A DNA stretch of 64,000 bases from Nigrospora sphaerica (lineage: Eukaryota; Ascomycota; Sordariomycetes; Amphisphaeriales; Apiosporaceae), in assembly GCA_018287875.1 (NCBI GenBank), contig JAGVVL010000002.1, positions 3,410,001 through 3,474,000 on the forward strand. The letters run 5' to 3'. The translations under genes were made by a program, and so were the position numbers. The notes under the pieces were generated by a model. It saw nothing but the letters and a program-made list of their open reading frames with translations. It was not told the DNA's origin and searched no databases. Below are positions 41,137 through 50,912 of this stretch, in pieces (position 1 is the first letter of the stretch; each line of letters opens with the position of its first letter).

Positions 41137-43524
41137 CTAGCCTTTTCGCTGTCTCTTGGCGGCGCGGCCGGGACTGTCCTCCAGATCGTCACGAAGGACC
41201 TCTTCAGTCACCGCCGGGCTGTGGGACTTGCTGCTCGGCGTTTCCGTCTCGACGCGGCTGCCGGCGCTCGAAACACTGTTATAGTTGTTGTTGGCCGTGT
41301 AGGAATCGTTCAGCAGGTCAAAATTACCACCCTCAAAGTTGGTAGAGCCGAAATCAAAATCCCCCGCCGCCCCTTCGCCGTTAAAGGCATTCGGGTCGAT
41401 GAAGTTGCCGAAATCAACAGGTTCAAAGTTTTCGACGCCGTCGTCAAAGTAGCCGTCAACCAGACCAGGAATTTCGCCCGAGGGGCTCAGGGGCTTGAGC
41501 AGGCTGTTGAGATGGTCGATCTGGTCGTTCTGCTCCTTTTGCAGCTTTTGCAGTTGCTCGATTTCTGCTTGGGTACGTGACATCGCCTGTAGCGACGGGG
41601 GCTGGGCTGGGGAGCGTAGCATGGGGGAGAAAGAAGGCGGAACGGCCGAAGATCCGAGACTGGTCGTCGCGTGGTGACCGAACAGGTCCGGTTGTCCCGA
41701 GGTCGGAGAGGAACCGTCTCCGCCTTGCGAGGCCGTCATGATGCTGAGCATGCGGTTTCTCTGATCATCCGTCATCGGCGTCGTACCACTGCCACCAAGG
41801 CCCGGCAAATCCACACCGGCCGCCTTGCTGCTGGCGTTGGTGTTGACGTCCTGCATCATTCTCATCATGCCCTCCTGCGCGTTCGACTTGAGGTCCGGCT
41901 TGAGGTACGGGGTTGTGGGCCCTGGGTCGGGAGAAGGATCCAATAGCTCGGTAATGGTGCCCATGGGGGGTTGGTGCGGTCCGCTATACGAGGGGCTCGC
42001 AGAGGCCGATCTTTTCAGCTGGGCGGCGGCGGCGCCGGGGACGGGCATGAGCAGACGCTGCGACCTCTTAGACGGCGTTGCCATGGAGTTGGGCATGGAT
42101 TGCTGTTGGTGGTCCCAGTCGCTGAGGTCCACCACGTTGCCCTGCTGTTGGGCCTGGGGCATTTGCAAGTTGGGAATGATGCCGGCAAAGAGGTCATTCA
42201 TGTTGTTGACAACGCCCTGTTCCTCCAGCGGCTTTCTAAATACATTGGCCAGGAAAGTCAGGATAGCGTTGATCGAGTGTTCGTGGCGGTCGTGCTGCTC
42301 CTGGAAGATCTTGGCCTGGCCGGCAAGCTGGCGGTGCTCGTTCTGCAGCCGGGAAATCTGCATGGCAATAGCCTGGTGCTGATGCTGCAGATTCTGGACC
42401 TGGTCCCGCACGACGGCGAGCTCCTTCTTCTGCAACGGCCCCGCTTCGGGCGCGGGAAGCGCGCGATTGGCGACGGGAGCCGGCGCCGTGGTGAAATTCT
42501 GAGCCGCGGCCTCGTCGATGGCAGCGTCCTCGTCACTCTCCACCTCGGGATCCTCGGACCGCTTCGACTTCTTCTTGCTGGTGCCGCCTTTGGGCTTGTT
42601 GATGAGCCAGAGCAGGTTCGGATGGCCGCGTCGGAAATACGGGTTGTAGTACTCGCTGGGGCTCTTGTTCTTGCGCTCGCTGGCCTTCATCGAGTTGTCC
42701 GACAGGCCGACCTTCTTGTGGAAGCCGTACATGTTCAGCTGGCGCACAAAGGAGGCGTAGTTGTTGTGCTTGAAAAGTTCGGGAATGAGCGTCTTAGCGA
42801 ACTCATCCTCGTCCAGCACGACGAAGGAGTCGCCCTTCTCGGACCAGCGAATGAGATCGGTGTTCTTGGATTCTTCCAGAAAGCTAGATAAGTCAGCCAT
42901 CAGCCGCCCATCCGGCGCGCCCTGGGGTTTTCCGACTAACCTGTTCAGTTTCTGCACGAACGGGGGAATCTGCTTGCGCTTGGCCTGGGCCTCTCTCTTG
43001 GCACGCTGGGCCCTCTCCTCCAGCACCTCGATGTTGTCGTGTTCGTCGACGCGGGGGGCGCCGTTCTGTTGCGTCATCAGACTGTCGTTGCCAAAGCCCG
43101 GCCACTGGTCGTTTGGCTGCGGGTTAAAAGACCGGTTGGTGGTGACCAGCTGGTTGTTAGCGCCCCGCCTAGCAAGCGCGGTGGACGACGTCGTGGACGG
43201 CGCCGCAGTGGCGACAGTTGGCCGAAACTGGGTCGGGGTGGTCGTCGGCATCATGCCGTAGCCGTTGATGTTGTTGTTGTTGTTGTTGTTGACGGCGTCG
43301 TCCATGAACCCGGCGGCAGCGTTGTTACCATTCCAGCCGGCCATGTGGTCGGCAGTGGCCGTTGGGGGAAAGTATGTTTGCTGCGACTGCGGCTGCGGTG
43401 TCACTGGGGTCGGAGTCGGCAAGTTGCCTGGGGCTGGTGGTTTCCGCGGGTTGGGGGACGACATCGGTATATACATAGGCTGTATATAAGGGGTGGTGGG
43501 TGACGGGATCCCCGGGTACAGCAT
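41137..43524 (-). CDS. hsf1: heat-shock transcription factor Hsf1
   Basis: Exon 1 is 43524-42941 and exon 2 is 42883-41137, giving 776 aa. The 57-bp intron (GTTAGT, branch GCTGAC, acceptor TCTAG) joins PFVQKLN to SFLEESKNTDLIRWSEKGDS and restores the HSF DNA-binding domain at about residues 190-290. Key blocks are LIPELFKHNNYASFVRQLNM, YGFHKKVGLSD and YYNPYFRRGHPNLLWLINKP, the form usual in Pezizomycotina. A coiled coil for trimerisation follows (LAVVRDQVQNLQHQHQAIAM.., about 360-440). The C-terminus has a second Leu/Gln helix (EIEQLQKLQKEQNDQIDHLN) and an acidic, aromatic stretch like an activation domain. The N-terminus has an Asn run. The first ATG is 43524, but ATG 43464 (MSSPNPRKP) resembles the start I remember for related proteins and may be the true one. 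Confidence 0.93.
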   Translation of the reverse strand: MLYPGIPSPTTPYIQPMYIPMSSPNPRKPPAPGNLPTPTPVTPQPQSQQTYFPPTATADHMAGWNGNNAAAGFMDDAVNNNNNNNINGYGMMPTTTPTQFRPTVATAAPSTTSSTALARRGANNQLVTTNRSFNPQPNDQWPGFGNDSLMTQQNGAPRVDEHDNIEVLEERAQRAKREAQAKRKQIPPFVQKLNRLVGKPQGAPDGRLMADLSSFLEESKNTDLIRWSEKGDSFVVLDEDEFAKTLIPELFKHNNYASFVRQLNMYGFHKKVGLSDNSMKASERKNKSPSEYYNPYFRRGHPNLLWLINKPKGGTSKKKSKRSEDPEVESDEDAAIDEAAAQNFTTAPAPVANRALPAPEAGPLQKKELAVVRDQVQNLQHQHQAIAMQISRLQNEHRQLAGQAKIFQEQHDRHEHSINAILTFLANVFRKPLEEQGVVNNMNDLFAGIIPNLQMPQAQQQGNVVDLSDWDHQQQSMPNSMATPSKRSQRLLMPVPGAAAAQLKRSASASPSYSGPHQPPMGTITELLDPSPDPGPTTPYLKPDLKSNAQEGMMRMMQDVNTNASSKAAGVDLPGLGGSGTTPMTDDQRNRMLSIMTASQGGDGSSPTSGQPDLFGHHATTSLGSSAVPPSFSPMLRSPAQPPSLQAMSRTQAEIEQLQKLQKEQNDQIDHLNSLLKPLSPSGEIPGLVDGYFDDGVENFEPVDFGNFIDPNAFNGEGAAGDFDFGSTNFEGGNFDLLNDSYTANNNYNSVSSAGSRVETETPSSKSHSPAVTEEVLRDDLEDSPGRAAKRQRKG

Positions 43525-46500
43525 TCGGGCGGATGCCGGCTGCGCGGCTGCTCAACTCTTGTACGGGAGATTTGGGAAGTATGGAGATAATTACCCGCTG
43601 CTAGAGGCGCTGGTGTCGCCGTCAGTCCTGCGACCTGGTTGGGTGACGAGCGGGCGGGCGGCGGCAATGGGACTGGGGTATGGATAAAATTCGAGATGGA
43701 GCCGGTCGCACTTGGTGGCCTGAAGCTCAAATGGTAGAGGGCGGGCCGACGTGGATTGTCCCGGTGCGATACCAACCGCGATTGACGGGTTGCGCACTCA
43801 CGGTGGATGGGCGAGCGCCCGGCTGGGATGTGGTGGTGCCGTGAAAGGCCCGTCGAAGTTGCCCGCAAAGAGAGAAGGCGGGGGGAGGCGAGGTTTGGCG
43901 GCGGCGGCAGCGGCGGCGGTAGCAGCAGCAGTTGTTGTTGTAGCTGCTATTCTCGTCGGTATTGCGGCAACCTGGAGCGCTCGAGGCTGCCCGCACGTCC
44001 CGGGCGGCAGAAGGACAAGTGGGTAGGTGTGGGATGTTGGTGGGTTGAAAGTTGGCTGGCTGGCGACCGTCGCACAAGCCGTCGGCAGGTCAGGTCAAGT
44101 AGCGAGCAACCTGTTGTGTAGGTACCTGGCGTGTACTTAGGTACCTAACTCAAGGCTGGTGCGCGCGTTGCGTGCGGCGGCTTGACGTGCGCAAGGCTCC
44201 CGCCGTCCGAGGCCTCGGGGGAAACGTCTCTCTTGGGACGAAGGTCGCGATGCTATGCGAGGCAAGGCAAAGGCGGGCGCAGCCAATGGTGCGCGCGCGC
44301 AATTGGGTGAATGAGTGGGCAGTGCGGTGTGAGCCCGTCGCCGAATTCCCGCGCGCGCTGTGCTTTGCGCTGACGGGCGTGCAGAGGCCGGGGTCCAGGA
44401 CCTAAGGTCCGGTGTAGTGCAGGGTATAGGTAGGGGTAGTGGTAGGGCGATAGATAGAGGCAGGGAGGATGGGACGATGGTATTCGCTGGGTGCTTCTCC
44501 TCTCGAAGGGTACTCCCCGCTGTTGGCTGGCCTCTATTATACCCAAGTGTGCCGGCTCCCCAAAGGCGAGCGAAGACGGCGGGAAGAAGGCGTCTGCGTC
44601 GCCGACGTGAATGAAAATCTCAGCCTGAAAACTGGATCAGAGCCGCCCAGACAAGCGCCGCGCCCTGGCTCCGGGTAGAGGCAACTGTCTATGAAGGGAG
44701 AATGCTTCGCTGAGACGGGGAGTAAAGGCCCGTTGAAAGCTGCCCCTGTCTCGAGGTCAAAGTTGAATTGTCTCGCAGCTGCGTCTTTCTTGCGCAAGAG
44801 CTCTTTTGCCTGCCGAGACCCAAACCCGAATTAAACCAAGGCCGTCTCGGTCCAGCCGTCACTCTTTCGTAAGCTTGGATCTTTTCTGCCGGCTGGCTAC
44901 CTCGCACTGGACAAGCGGGCTACCCGTAACTGTGGGAAGTGGGTAACAACCGGGCTGGCACTAGGGGGGTCCGTCCACTCGCGAGAGCCGACGTGGATGC
45001 CTTGCGCCTTGGCGGTGCCCTCTCGGGAAGGATATCAATCAACAACAGCTAAACCGTCAGCTGGGTGCTGCTGGTGACGGGGGGAAGGCTATGGGGGGGT
45101 TGTGGCTTCACCACAGGCCGTACCTAGGGGTCTTTCTTTTCTGCCGGCGGCACTTTGGTGCCGTTGTTTCACGCCGTTGGGCCAAGTTCTAGCACTTGGT
45201 TGGGACCACTGCCTCCTTCGTGTTCTCCTACGGGCCTCTTTCTACCGAGGTAGGTACCCGTCCGCGAGACCGGTGGCTCGGGGTTGTCAATGAGACGTCC
45301 CGTCAGTGAGTGAGTGAGTACAGGCGTCTGCCGCTGTCAACGTCAATCCCGTCCTTGTTGAACGAACGCGCACACACAAAACAACCGTGCTTATATCCCC
45401 CATTCTCCCAACCCTTTCTGCGGACTTCCTCTCAAGGGTGGACATACCGTTACCAACCTTTCGAAGTCTGTAAGCCCCAATGGATGCTTCCGTTTGGGCG
45501 GGCAGTGATCAAAAGATGGCAAGCAAGACGGCGTTTCGTGTGTTAGTCACGCCGCGGCGAGATTATATAGCAGTGGTTGCCCGAGCGGCTAGTCAATGAG
45601 AGGGTGGTCGTTCGTTCGTTCGTATTGATGGTTCTTCTTTACATGGACGAAGCGAGTCTGAGGCAGTCGGTGGGAACGAGACAGCAGGCCACGGGAAGGG
45701 CCCCCTCGCGCCAGGTCATTGTTTCTAAAATACTTTGCGGCCGCTGGCATCTTGTCGTGCCTCAGGAGGTTTTCCTCCTGCTCGCATCCCACGCGCATTG
45801 CACGACCCTTGTTTTTTTTCCTCTGTAAACCCGTTTTCTGCGCGGCATCCTCCTGGCTGGGGACGGGCGCCCCTCGGACCCTATCACGTTGGCGGGCCAG
45901 GCCAAAAGCCCATCGCCGCGGTGACTCTGAGGCACAAGGGCTGGGCCGTGGAGGGGATCTCCGCCGCGCCCATGCCTTGGAGCGAGGCTCTCGAGATCTG
46001 TGATTTGTACTAGGTATCGAGATCGTCGTATGTTTTATCCCAAACGGGAACTACCCAAGCCTGACACGCGCAAGTTACTTATGGGCCACCTCTCTCAACT
46101 GCCACGCCCGTGCCACCAATCAGGCGATCCCGGAGCTCACCTCCTAGAACTGCAGGGTCCCACCAGTGAGGACCTGACATGACCGCCCGCTGCGGTTGTA
46201 CCCTGGAAATCGAACGGGCCAGCGGCCGCTTTATATGCTGTTATGGGCCTGCTGCAGTGCTGCGGGCGGTCTAGAGGGTCCATTTTTCGCACCCAAAAAT
46301 GGGATCCACGCACGCCGGCTCCGAAGCCCTGGTATCGGTTAGGCAACGCGCCCGTCTTGGTGGTTCACGTCCGGAAAAGTTCCGAGACGGACCTGCGGAC
46401 GTGAAGATAGCCTCAGCTTTTGCGGCGCACGCACGCACGCACGCGGCCGGCCGCACGTGTACGACGGAAGCCATTTGTGTGCGTATGTGTGTGCCGCTGT

Positions 46501-47070
46501 CTCTTCCTACTGTCGCCGTTACAATGACGTTTACGCGACAACACACGTCTCGCGGCGGCACGTGTGGATGAACCTTATTTTGTGGCGATCTTGGACGGAA
46601 ATACAATGGCGGGCGGCGGTTGCTGACGATCGTGTTGGCTGCTTAGGAACCATCGTCTGGTGTTCTTCAAGTGAGGCCAGATATGGCTGCGCAATCTATG
46701 ATCGGTCTTCAACCGTCCCATGCCTACATAGTTACTGATGTACGTATGGAGGTACCTACCCAGTACCACGCCACGGGTGCTACGCCGTGCATGGATTTTC
46801 GGTGCCTGGGCGCCCATTCTACAAATTAAATCGAAAGGCACCATGTACTCCGTACCTCGTCGGTTTTCTCCTCCCCCTTTCCCCCTTCACTTCCTAACCT
46901 CCCAACCCCCACAACCCTTGTGCAGGCTTCAACCCGGGCCCAGGCGGAATCTCGATGTCCAATCGGCAGGGGTGATGCGTACTGCGAGCGGAACACGCGT
47001 CGTCCAGCTCGCCCGCAAGGAGAAGGATTGGGATGATATGCAGCTTTTAGTCCCCATTAGTGGTCCGACC
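43525..47070. other. 3.5-kb intergenic region upstream of hsf1
   Basis: No gene is supported. Within 500 bp of hsf1 there is a GGC/GCA/GTT triplet stretch at about 43898-43945. Copies of a GGTACC-centred motif occur at 44119-44149, 45247-45258 and 46750-46760. A (CGCA)5 microsatellite lies at 46425-46444. I found no convincing heat-shock element (three alternating GAA/TTC units). Confidence 0.4.
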
Positions 47071-48681
47071 TTACCGAGCCCCTCGTCCCGCCATGGCGCT
47101 CTGGCGGGCCAGCTTCTCATTCCGGGCCTGGTCCCACGCCCGGCCACTACCGCCCGACTGTGCCTCTCGCCGTGCCTTCTTCTCCTCCTGGAGGGTTCTA
47201 GCTTTTTCGCGAGGATCGATAACCACGAGCTCCTCCTCCGCCTTTCTGCGGTAGCTCAGGTCCTTGCCCAGCTTGTCCGCCGCGAAGCTCAGCCGGTGTC
47301 CCAACCACCCGTCGTCGTTGTCGTCCTCCTTGTCCGCCTCGGCCTTGTCCCACGACCGGCAGCTCTGGCAGTTGGCAATAAAGTGCAGATCGCATAATTC
47401 AGCCTCGTCATCAGCGTTGCCGCTTGGGGGCCCTTCCCCATCCCCACCCCCGTCCTTCGGGCCATCCTGGTCGACCGGTGCCACGCCCGCCTGCTCCAAC
47501 TTCGTCTTGAACGCTTCAAACATGGAGAGCTCGGCAGCCGCTGCGGTACCTTCCCCACCTCTCCTGCGCTTCCGCCCCCTGGTTGAGGTTTCCGGTATGA
47601 ACTGTTCTATACCTGTTTTCTTGACCTCCGCGACCGTCTCGGAGTGAATGCTCCGCTTCATGGATGCTTTCAGCGCCGCGATCTCTTCGTTGGCCTGTTC
47701 CAGCGCCGACTTCTTGGGCACCTCCGGCTCGGGCGAGGTCCCATCGTCGATTTCGATCTCGCGTGTGGCCTGTTTTGGTGGTGGCAAAGATAGCGAATCC
47801 GCCTTCTCCGGTTTGTTCTCCTGCGGGGCTTGGCGCATGGGTATCGACTTCTCTTCCCTTGGAGCCTTCTTCGCAGGTGCTTTGTCGCGCGCTGCCTCGT
47901 CATCGACGTCCATAACGATGCGAGTATCGAATGTTTTAGCTCTCTTGACAACCGGTTCCTCGTCGCCCTCGTCGTCAGCGAAACTCAGGAGTTTCTTCCC
48001 CGCCTTGCTCGGCTTCTTCTTTTTTGGAAGAGGTGCCGGCGCTGCTTGGGTATGCCTGGCCACTCTGTCCCGCTTCTGCATGTCGGTAAAGGGGTTGAGA
48101 AGAATCTCGACGCCCGTGATCTTGATTGGGTACAGTGGTCGCTCAGTGCCCTCGGCCACCTCCGACTCGCCCATCCTGGCCAAGTTGTAGATCGTATCGC
48201 CCACTATGCGCCCGAAGACGGTGTTCTTGTTGTTCAGCTCCTCGGCCTTGTCGAGGGTAAAAAAGAATTGACTGCCGTTCGTGTCCCGCTTGCCCTCGTT
48301 GGCCATTCCCAGTAGACCTCGGCGGTTGAACTTGAGGCGCGAGTGGAATTCGTCCTTGAAGCCGACACCCATAGGTCCGGCGTTCTTCCCGCGCCGCTGG
48401 TCCGCCGGCCACGGGTCGAGATCCCCGCTGAGGGCATCGCCGTCGTATACAGACTCTCCGCCATTGCCTGTGCCCGTAGGGTCGCCGCCCTGTAGGATGA
48501 AGCCCGGAACCAAGCGATGGAATATGGTGTTGTCGTAGTAGCCGTCGAGGCACAGCTGCAGGAAGTTGCGCGAGGTGAGGGGGGTCTGCTTCGCGAACAG
48601 CTCGACCGACAGATCGCCTTGTGTGGTGTGGAGGATGAGGGACGCCGTCGGCTGCGGCTCGAGGTTGTATATGCTCGACAT
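47071..48681 (-). CDS. cwc27: spliceosome-associated cyclophilin Cwc27
   Basis: A single exon of 536 aa from ATG 48681 in a good context (GTCGCCATGTCG). The frame is open for another 131 codons upstream, but that part has no family similarity. The cyclophilin domain (about residues 10-180) holds FHRLVPGFILQGGDPTGTG, FKDEFHSRLKFNRRGLLGMA and NGSQFFFTLDKAEELNNKNT. Where cyclophilin A has the Trp of its drug-binding pocket (before LDGKHVVFG), this protein has Glu (ELNNKNTVFG), which is typical of Cwc27 and goes with little or no isomerase activity. The C-terminal block ELCDLHFIANCQSCRSWD, GWLGHRLSFAADKLGKDL and EEELVVIDPREKARTL confirms the family. It acts in the catalytically active spliceosome. 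The middle is Lys/Glu-rich and disordered. Confidence 0.96.
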   Translation of the reverse strand: MSSIYNLEPQPTASLILHTTQGDLSVELFAKQTPLTSRNFLQLCLDGYYDNTIFHRLVPGFILQGGDPTGTGNGGESVYDGDALSGDLDPWPADQRRGKNAGPMGVGFKDEFHSRLKFNRRGLLGMANEGKRDTNGSQFFFTLDKAEELNNKNTVFGRIVGDTIYNLARMGESEVAEGTERPLYPIKITGVEILLNPFTDMQKRDRVARHTQAAPAPLPKKKKPSKAGKKLLSFADDEGDEEPVVKRAKTFDTRIVMDVDDEAARDKAPAKKAPREEKSIPMRQAPQENKPEKADSLSLPPPKQATREIEIDDGTSPEPEVPKKSALEQANEEIAALKASMKRSIHSETVAEVKKTGIEQFIPETSTRGRKRRRGGEGTAAAAELSMFEAFKTKLEQAGVAPVDQDGPKDGGGDGEGPPSGNADDEAELCDLHFIANCQSCRSWDKAEADKEDDNDDGWLGHRLSFAADKLGKDLSYRRKAEEELVVIDPREKARTLQEEKKARREAQSGGSGRAWDQARNEKLARQSAMAGRGAR

Positions 48682-49318
48682 GGCGACGTTGGGTTTGTTC
48701 GAGACTCGCGGGGCACGGCCCGTTGCGGTGGGAATAGATGGACGCGGGTCGGGATGCGATACCGCGATAGTCGCGTGGTCGCGTGCAGTCGATCCGAGAG
48801 GCGGTACGGGTTCGAACGTCTTTCGCAATTGCGGAATGAGGCCGATGGTAGCCACAATTTGTACCTTGGCGTTGCGCTCGCTCGCGTTACCAGAGCCACA
48901 TGCGCCCGCCGGCTTAGCCTGGACCAAAGCTCCAGCTCTTGGCGTCGAGGCATGGGTGCATCTACTTATCTTATCGGTCCCCACCAACAGCTTCGCGTCA
49001 CTTACACGGGCTGCCAGACAAGGAAATCGAGAGTTGGAACGTTGCGTATTGTTACCACGTACTTGTTGAGACATTCTCAGTTGCTGTATGCCTTATAATC
49101 CGCTGGTATTCGCTGCGGAATTAAGCCTACCTTTATGACCCCAAATTTGAGAGGTTCGGGGTTTCAACGAAATAATTCTGTACGCTTGCCGCTTCCCGTT
49201 CCATCGCTTTCATGCCTCAAACCCAGAGTCTGCGTCCCGTCCCGGACGGGTACTTATGCTGTATACGACAGCCTTGCTCCGTGCCAGAAAGGGAAGGCGG
49301 CGAATATCCAAGGGGTTC
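48682..49318. other. intergenic upstream of cwc27
   Basis: Upstream region of cwc27 and 3' flank of the next minus-strand gene. The in-frame extension of cwc27 to 49074 is judged non-coding. Confidence 0.4.
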
Positions 49319-50536
49319 CTAATCCCTTAGCTTACTCGGTCGGCCTCTGCTCGTGATACCCTTGAAATCCCACCCTTTTCCAAGGTTTGTCTCAAGCTCG
49401 CTCGCTCGTGGTCGCTTCTTTGCCGTCGTTTGTTTCTTGGGATTGTTCTGAGCAGATTCCTCGTCTGACGGCGGCTCCGACTTAACGGTCGACTCGGCTT
49501 CAAAGGTGCTGCCAGCGCTTCCCGCCGAAGTCGAGCTTTCCTCTGTCTCACCTGCAGAGGAAGTCTTGTTACGTGATTCCCAATTCATTCTGACACGGGC
49601 CCTCGTGCGTGCAGAAGGTGGCTCGCCATCTAACAGGTGGGGCGGTGTTTCCTTCGAGTCGGGCAAGACTCCTTTCCTCATATCGGCCACGAACTTTTGA
49701 CCCGCCTCCAGCTGGGTCCACGATTTCTCATTACGCTTCTCCCGCTGCTGCACAAGATAGCCGATTTTCTTGTTCAGCCACGCAGTAGCGTTCTCCTTCG
49801 TGGGGCCTTCGGGAAACCCAATCTCTCTGTCTATCTCCTCGGAACGGCTGACAAGTCCCGGTTCGTCAAGCAAGCTTGATCGTGAGGTTGGGTGTTTCTT
49901 CTCGGCCGGGTTTGTATTTTTAGCCGGCTCTGTCCATTTGGCTGGCAGCGGGCTTTTGGCTTGTGGTCGATTTTTTGCTAGCTTCTTTTCGCCGACCGAT
50001 TTCTGGACTCTGGCCGACTGTCTGCGTCCGGTCGACTGGCTGCGTTTGTCCGACGCAGTTTGTTCGGCCCATTGGTGCCTTGTCGTTGGGGCCATCTCGT
50101 CCGCTTGGGTAACCTGACCCTCGATTGTTTCGTGCGGGCCGGCGTCCGGGTTGGAAGGGCGTATGATACAGTCGACAGGATATCGGGTGGTGTTGGACTC
50201 GATGGGGGCAATGCGGTCAGATAAAGTGAAGGCCCGCGTCGGGGCGTTGGGGGCAATACTAAAGTCGGGATCGTGCCTTCCTTGGCTCATGCTCACGATA
50301 ATCTCCGCAGCTCCCAGCACGTCGGGGCTCGGGACCTCAACTTCCGTGGAGGACTGCGTCGGGGCGTTGCGAACAATACCAAAGTCGGGATCGAGCCTTC
50401 CTCGGCTCGTGCTCATGCTCACGAGAATCTCCGCAACTTCCAGCTTTTCGGGGCTCGGGACCTCATCTCCCGTGGAAGGAGCCGGGAGCCTGTTTTCGTC
50501 CACCGGTTGGCATAGCGTAGCCCCTCCGGTACTCAT
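49319..50536 (-). CDS. hypothetical disordered protein with internal duplication (405 aa)
   Basis: A single exon from ATG 50536 to a TAG at 49319. I do not recognise the family. Residues about 20-100 hold two copies of a 38-40 residue unit, VPSP(D/E)xLxxAEI(L/I)VSMS..GRxDPDF, with separating linkers. The middle is basic and Pro/Lys-rich (RRQSARVQKS, EKKLAKNRPQ). The most ordered part is about 235-310, with ATAWLNKKIGYLVQQREKRN and SWTQLEAGQKFVADMRKGVL. The C-terminus is Ser/Glu-rich and ends in basic clusters (PKKQTTAKKRPRA, RGRPSK), including an AT-hook-like GRP. A nuclear location is plausible. No membrane helix or signal peptide is present. Confidence 0.75.
   Translation of the reverse strand: MSTGGATLCQPVDENRLPAPSTGDEVPSPEKLEVAEILVSMSTSRGRLDPDFGIVRNAPTQSSTEVEVPSPDVLGAAEIIVSMSQGRHDPDFSIAPNAPTRAFTLSDRIAPIESNTTRYPVDCIIRPSNPDAGPHETIEGQVTQADEMAPTTRHQWAEQTASDKRSQSTGRRQSARVQKSVGEKKLAKNRPQAKSPLPAKWTEPAKNTNPAEKKHPTSRSSLLDEPGLVSRSEEIDREIGFPEGPTKENATAWLNKKIGYLVQQREKRNEKSWTQLEAGQKFVADMRKGVLPDSKETPPHLLDGEPPSARTRARVRMNWESRNKTSSAGETEESSTSAGSAGSTFEAESTVKSEPPSDEESAQNNPKKQTTAKKRPRASELETNLGKGWDFKGITSRGRPSKLRD
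50237..50478 (-). repeat. imperfect tandem duplication inside the 405-aa gene
   Basis: Two copies of about 114 and 122 bp (50237-50350 and 50357-50478) share most bases, including CGTCGGGGCGTTG, AAAGTCGGGATCG and GGGGCTCGGGACCTCA. The second copy has a short insertion near GCTCGTGCTCATGCTC. The frame is kept. Confidence 0.85.
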
Positions 50537-50912
50537 ACTGGTTACCGGCTTGTGCCTAATCGAATGTGGCCGGGCTCGGTATGGAGATTGGCAATTGTCA
50601 GTTTTGGGTCCGTGAAGAGGCGGAAAAGTCTCTCGTCAGTAGGTTATGGTTGTAAAGGTCAATGTTGGCTTGGTCAGGGAAAGGAAATACGGGATGGGAC
50701 TTGAACAAACGTAAATGGCCCAAAAAGTGCCATTGCTGGCTCGTTCATATATGTCGCGTACTAGTAGAGCATGTTATTGTAGGTGCGGCCATTTCTGGTC
50801 ACCGTGACTACGCAGGCCCCCAGCATAAATACCGTCTCCTCGACGACCCAGATGGCGGAAAGCAAGTTGAGCAAGAATGTGTCATTTGTGCACTTAGTAA
50901 CAAGTCCGTCGC

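Noticed and set aside
46738..47397. 219-codon + strand frame overlapping cwc27
   Set aside because: Its second half is antisense to the strongly supported cwc27 C-terminus, and it has no domain pattern.
48682..49074. 131-residue N-terminal extension of cwc27
   Set aside because: No similarity to the family, leader-like composition, and the conserved start MSSIYNLEPQPTAS has a better ATG context.
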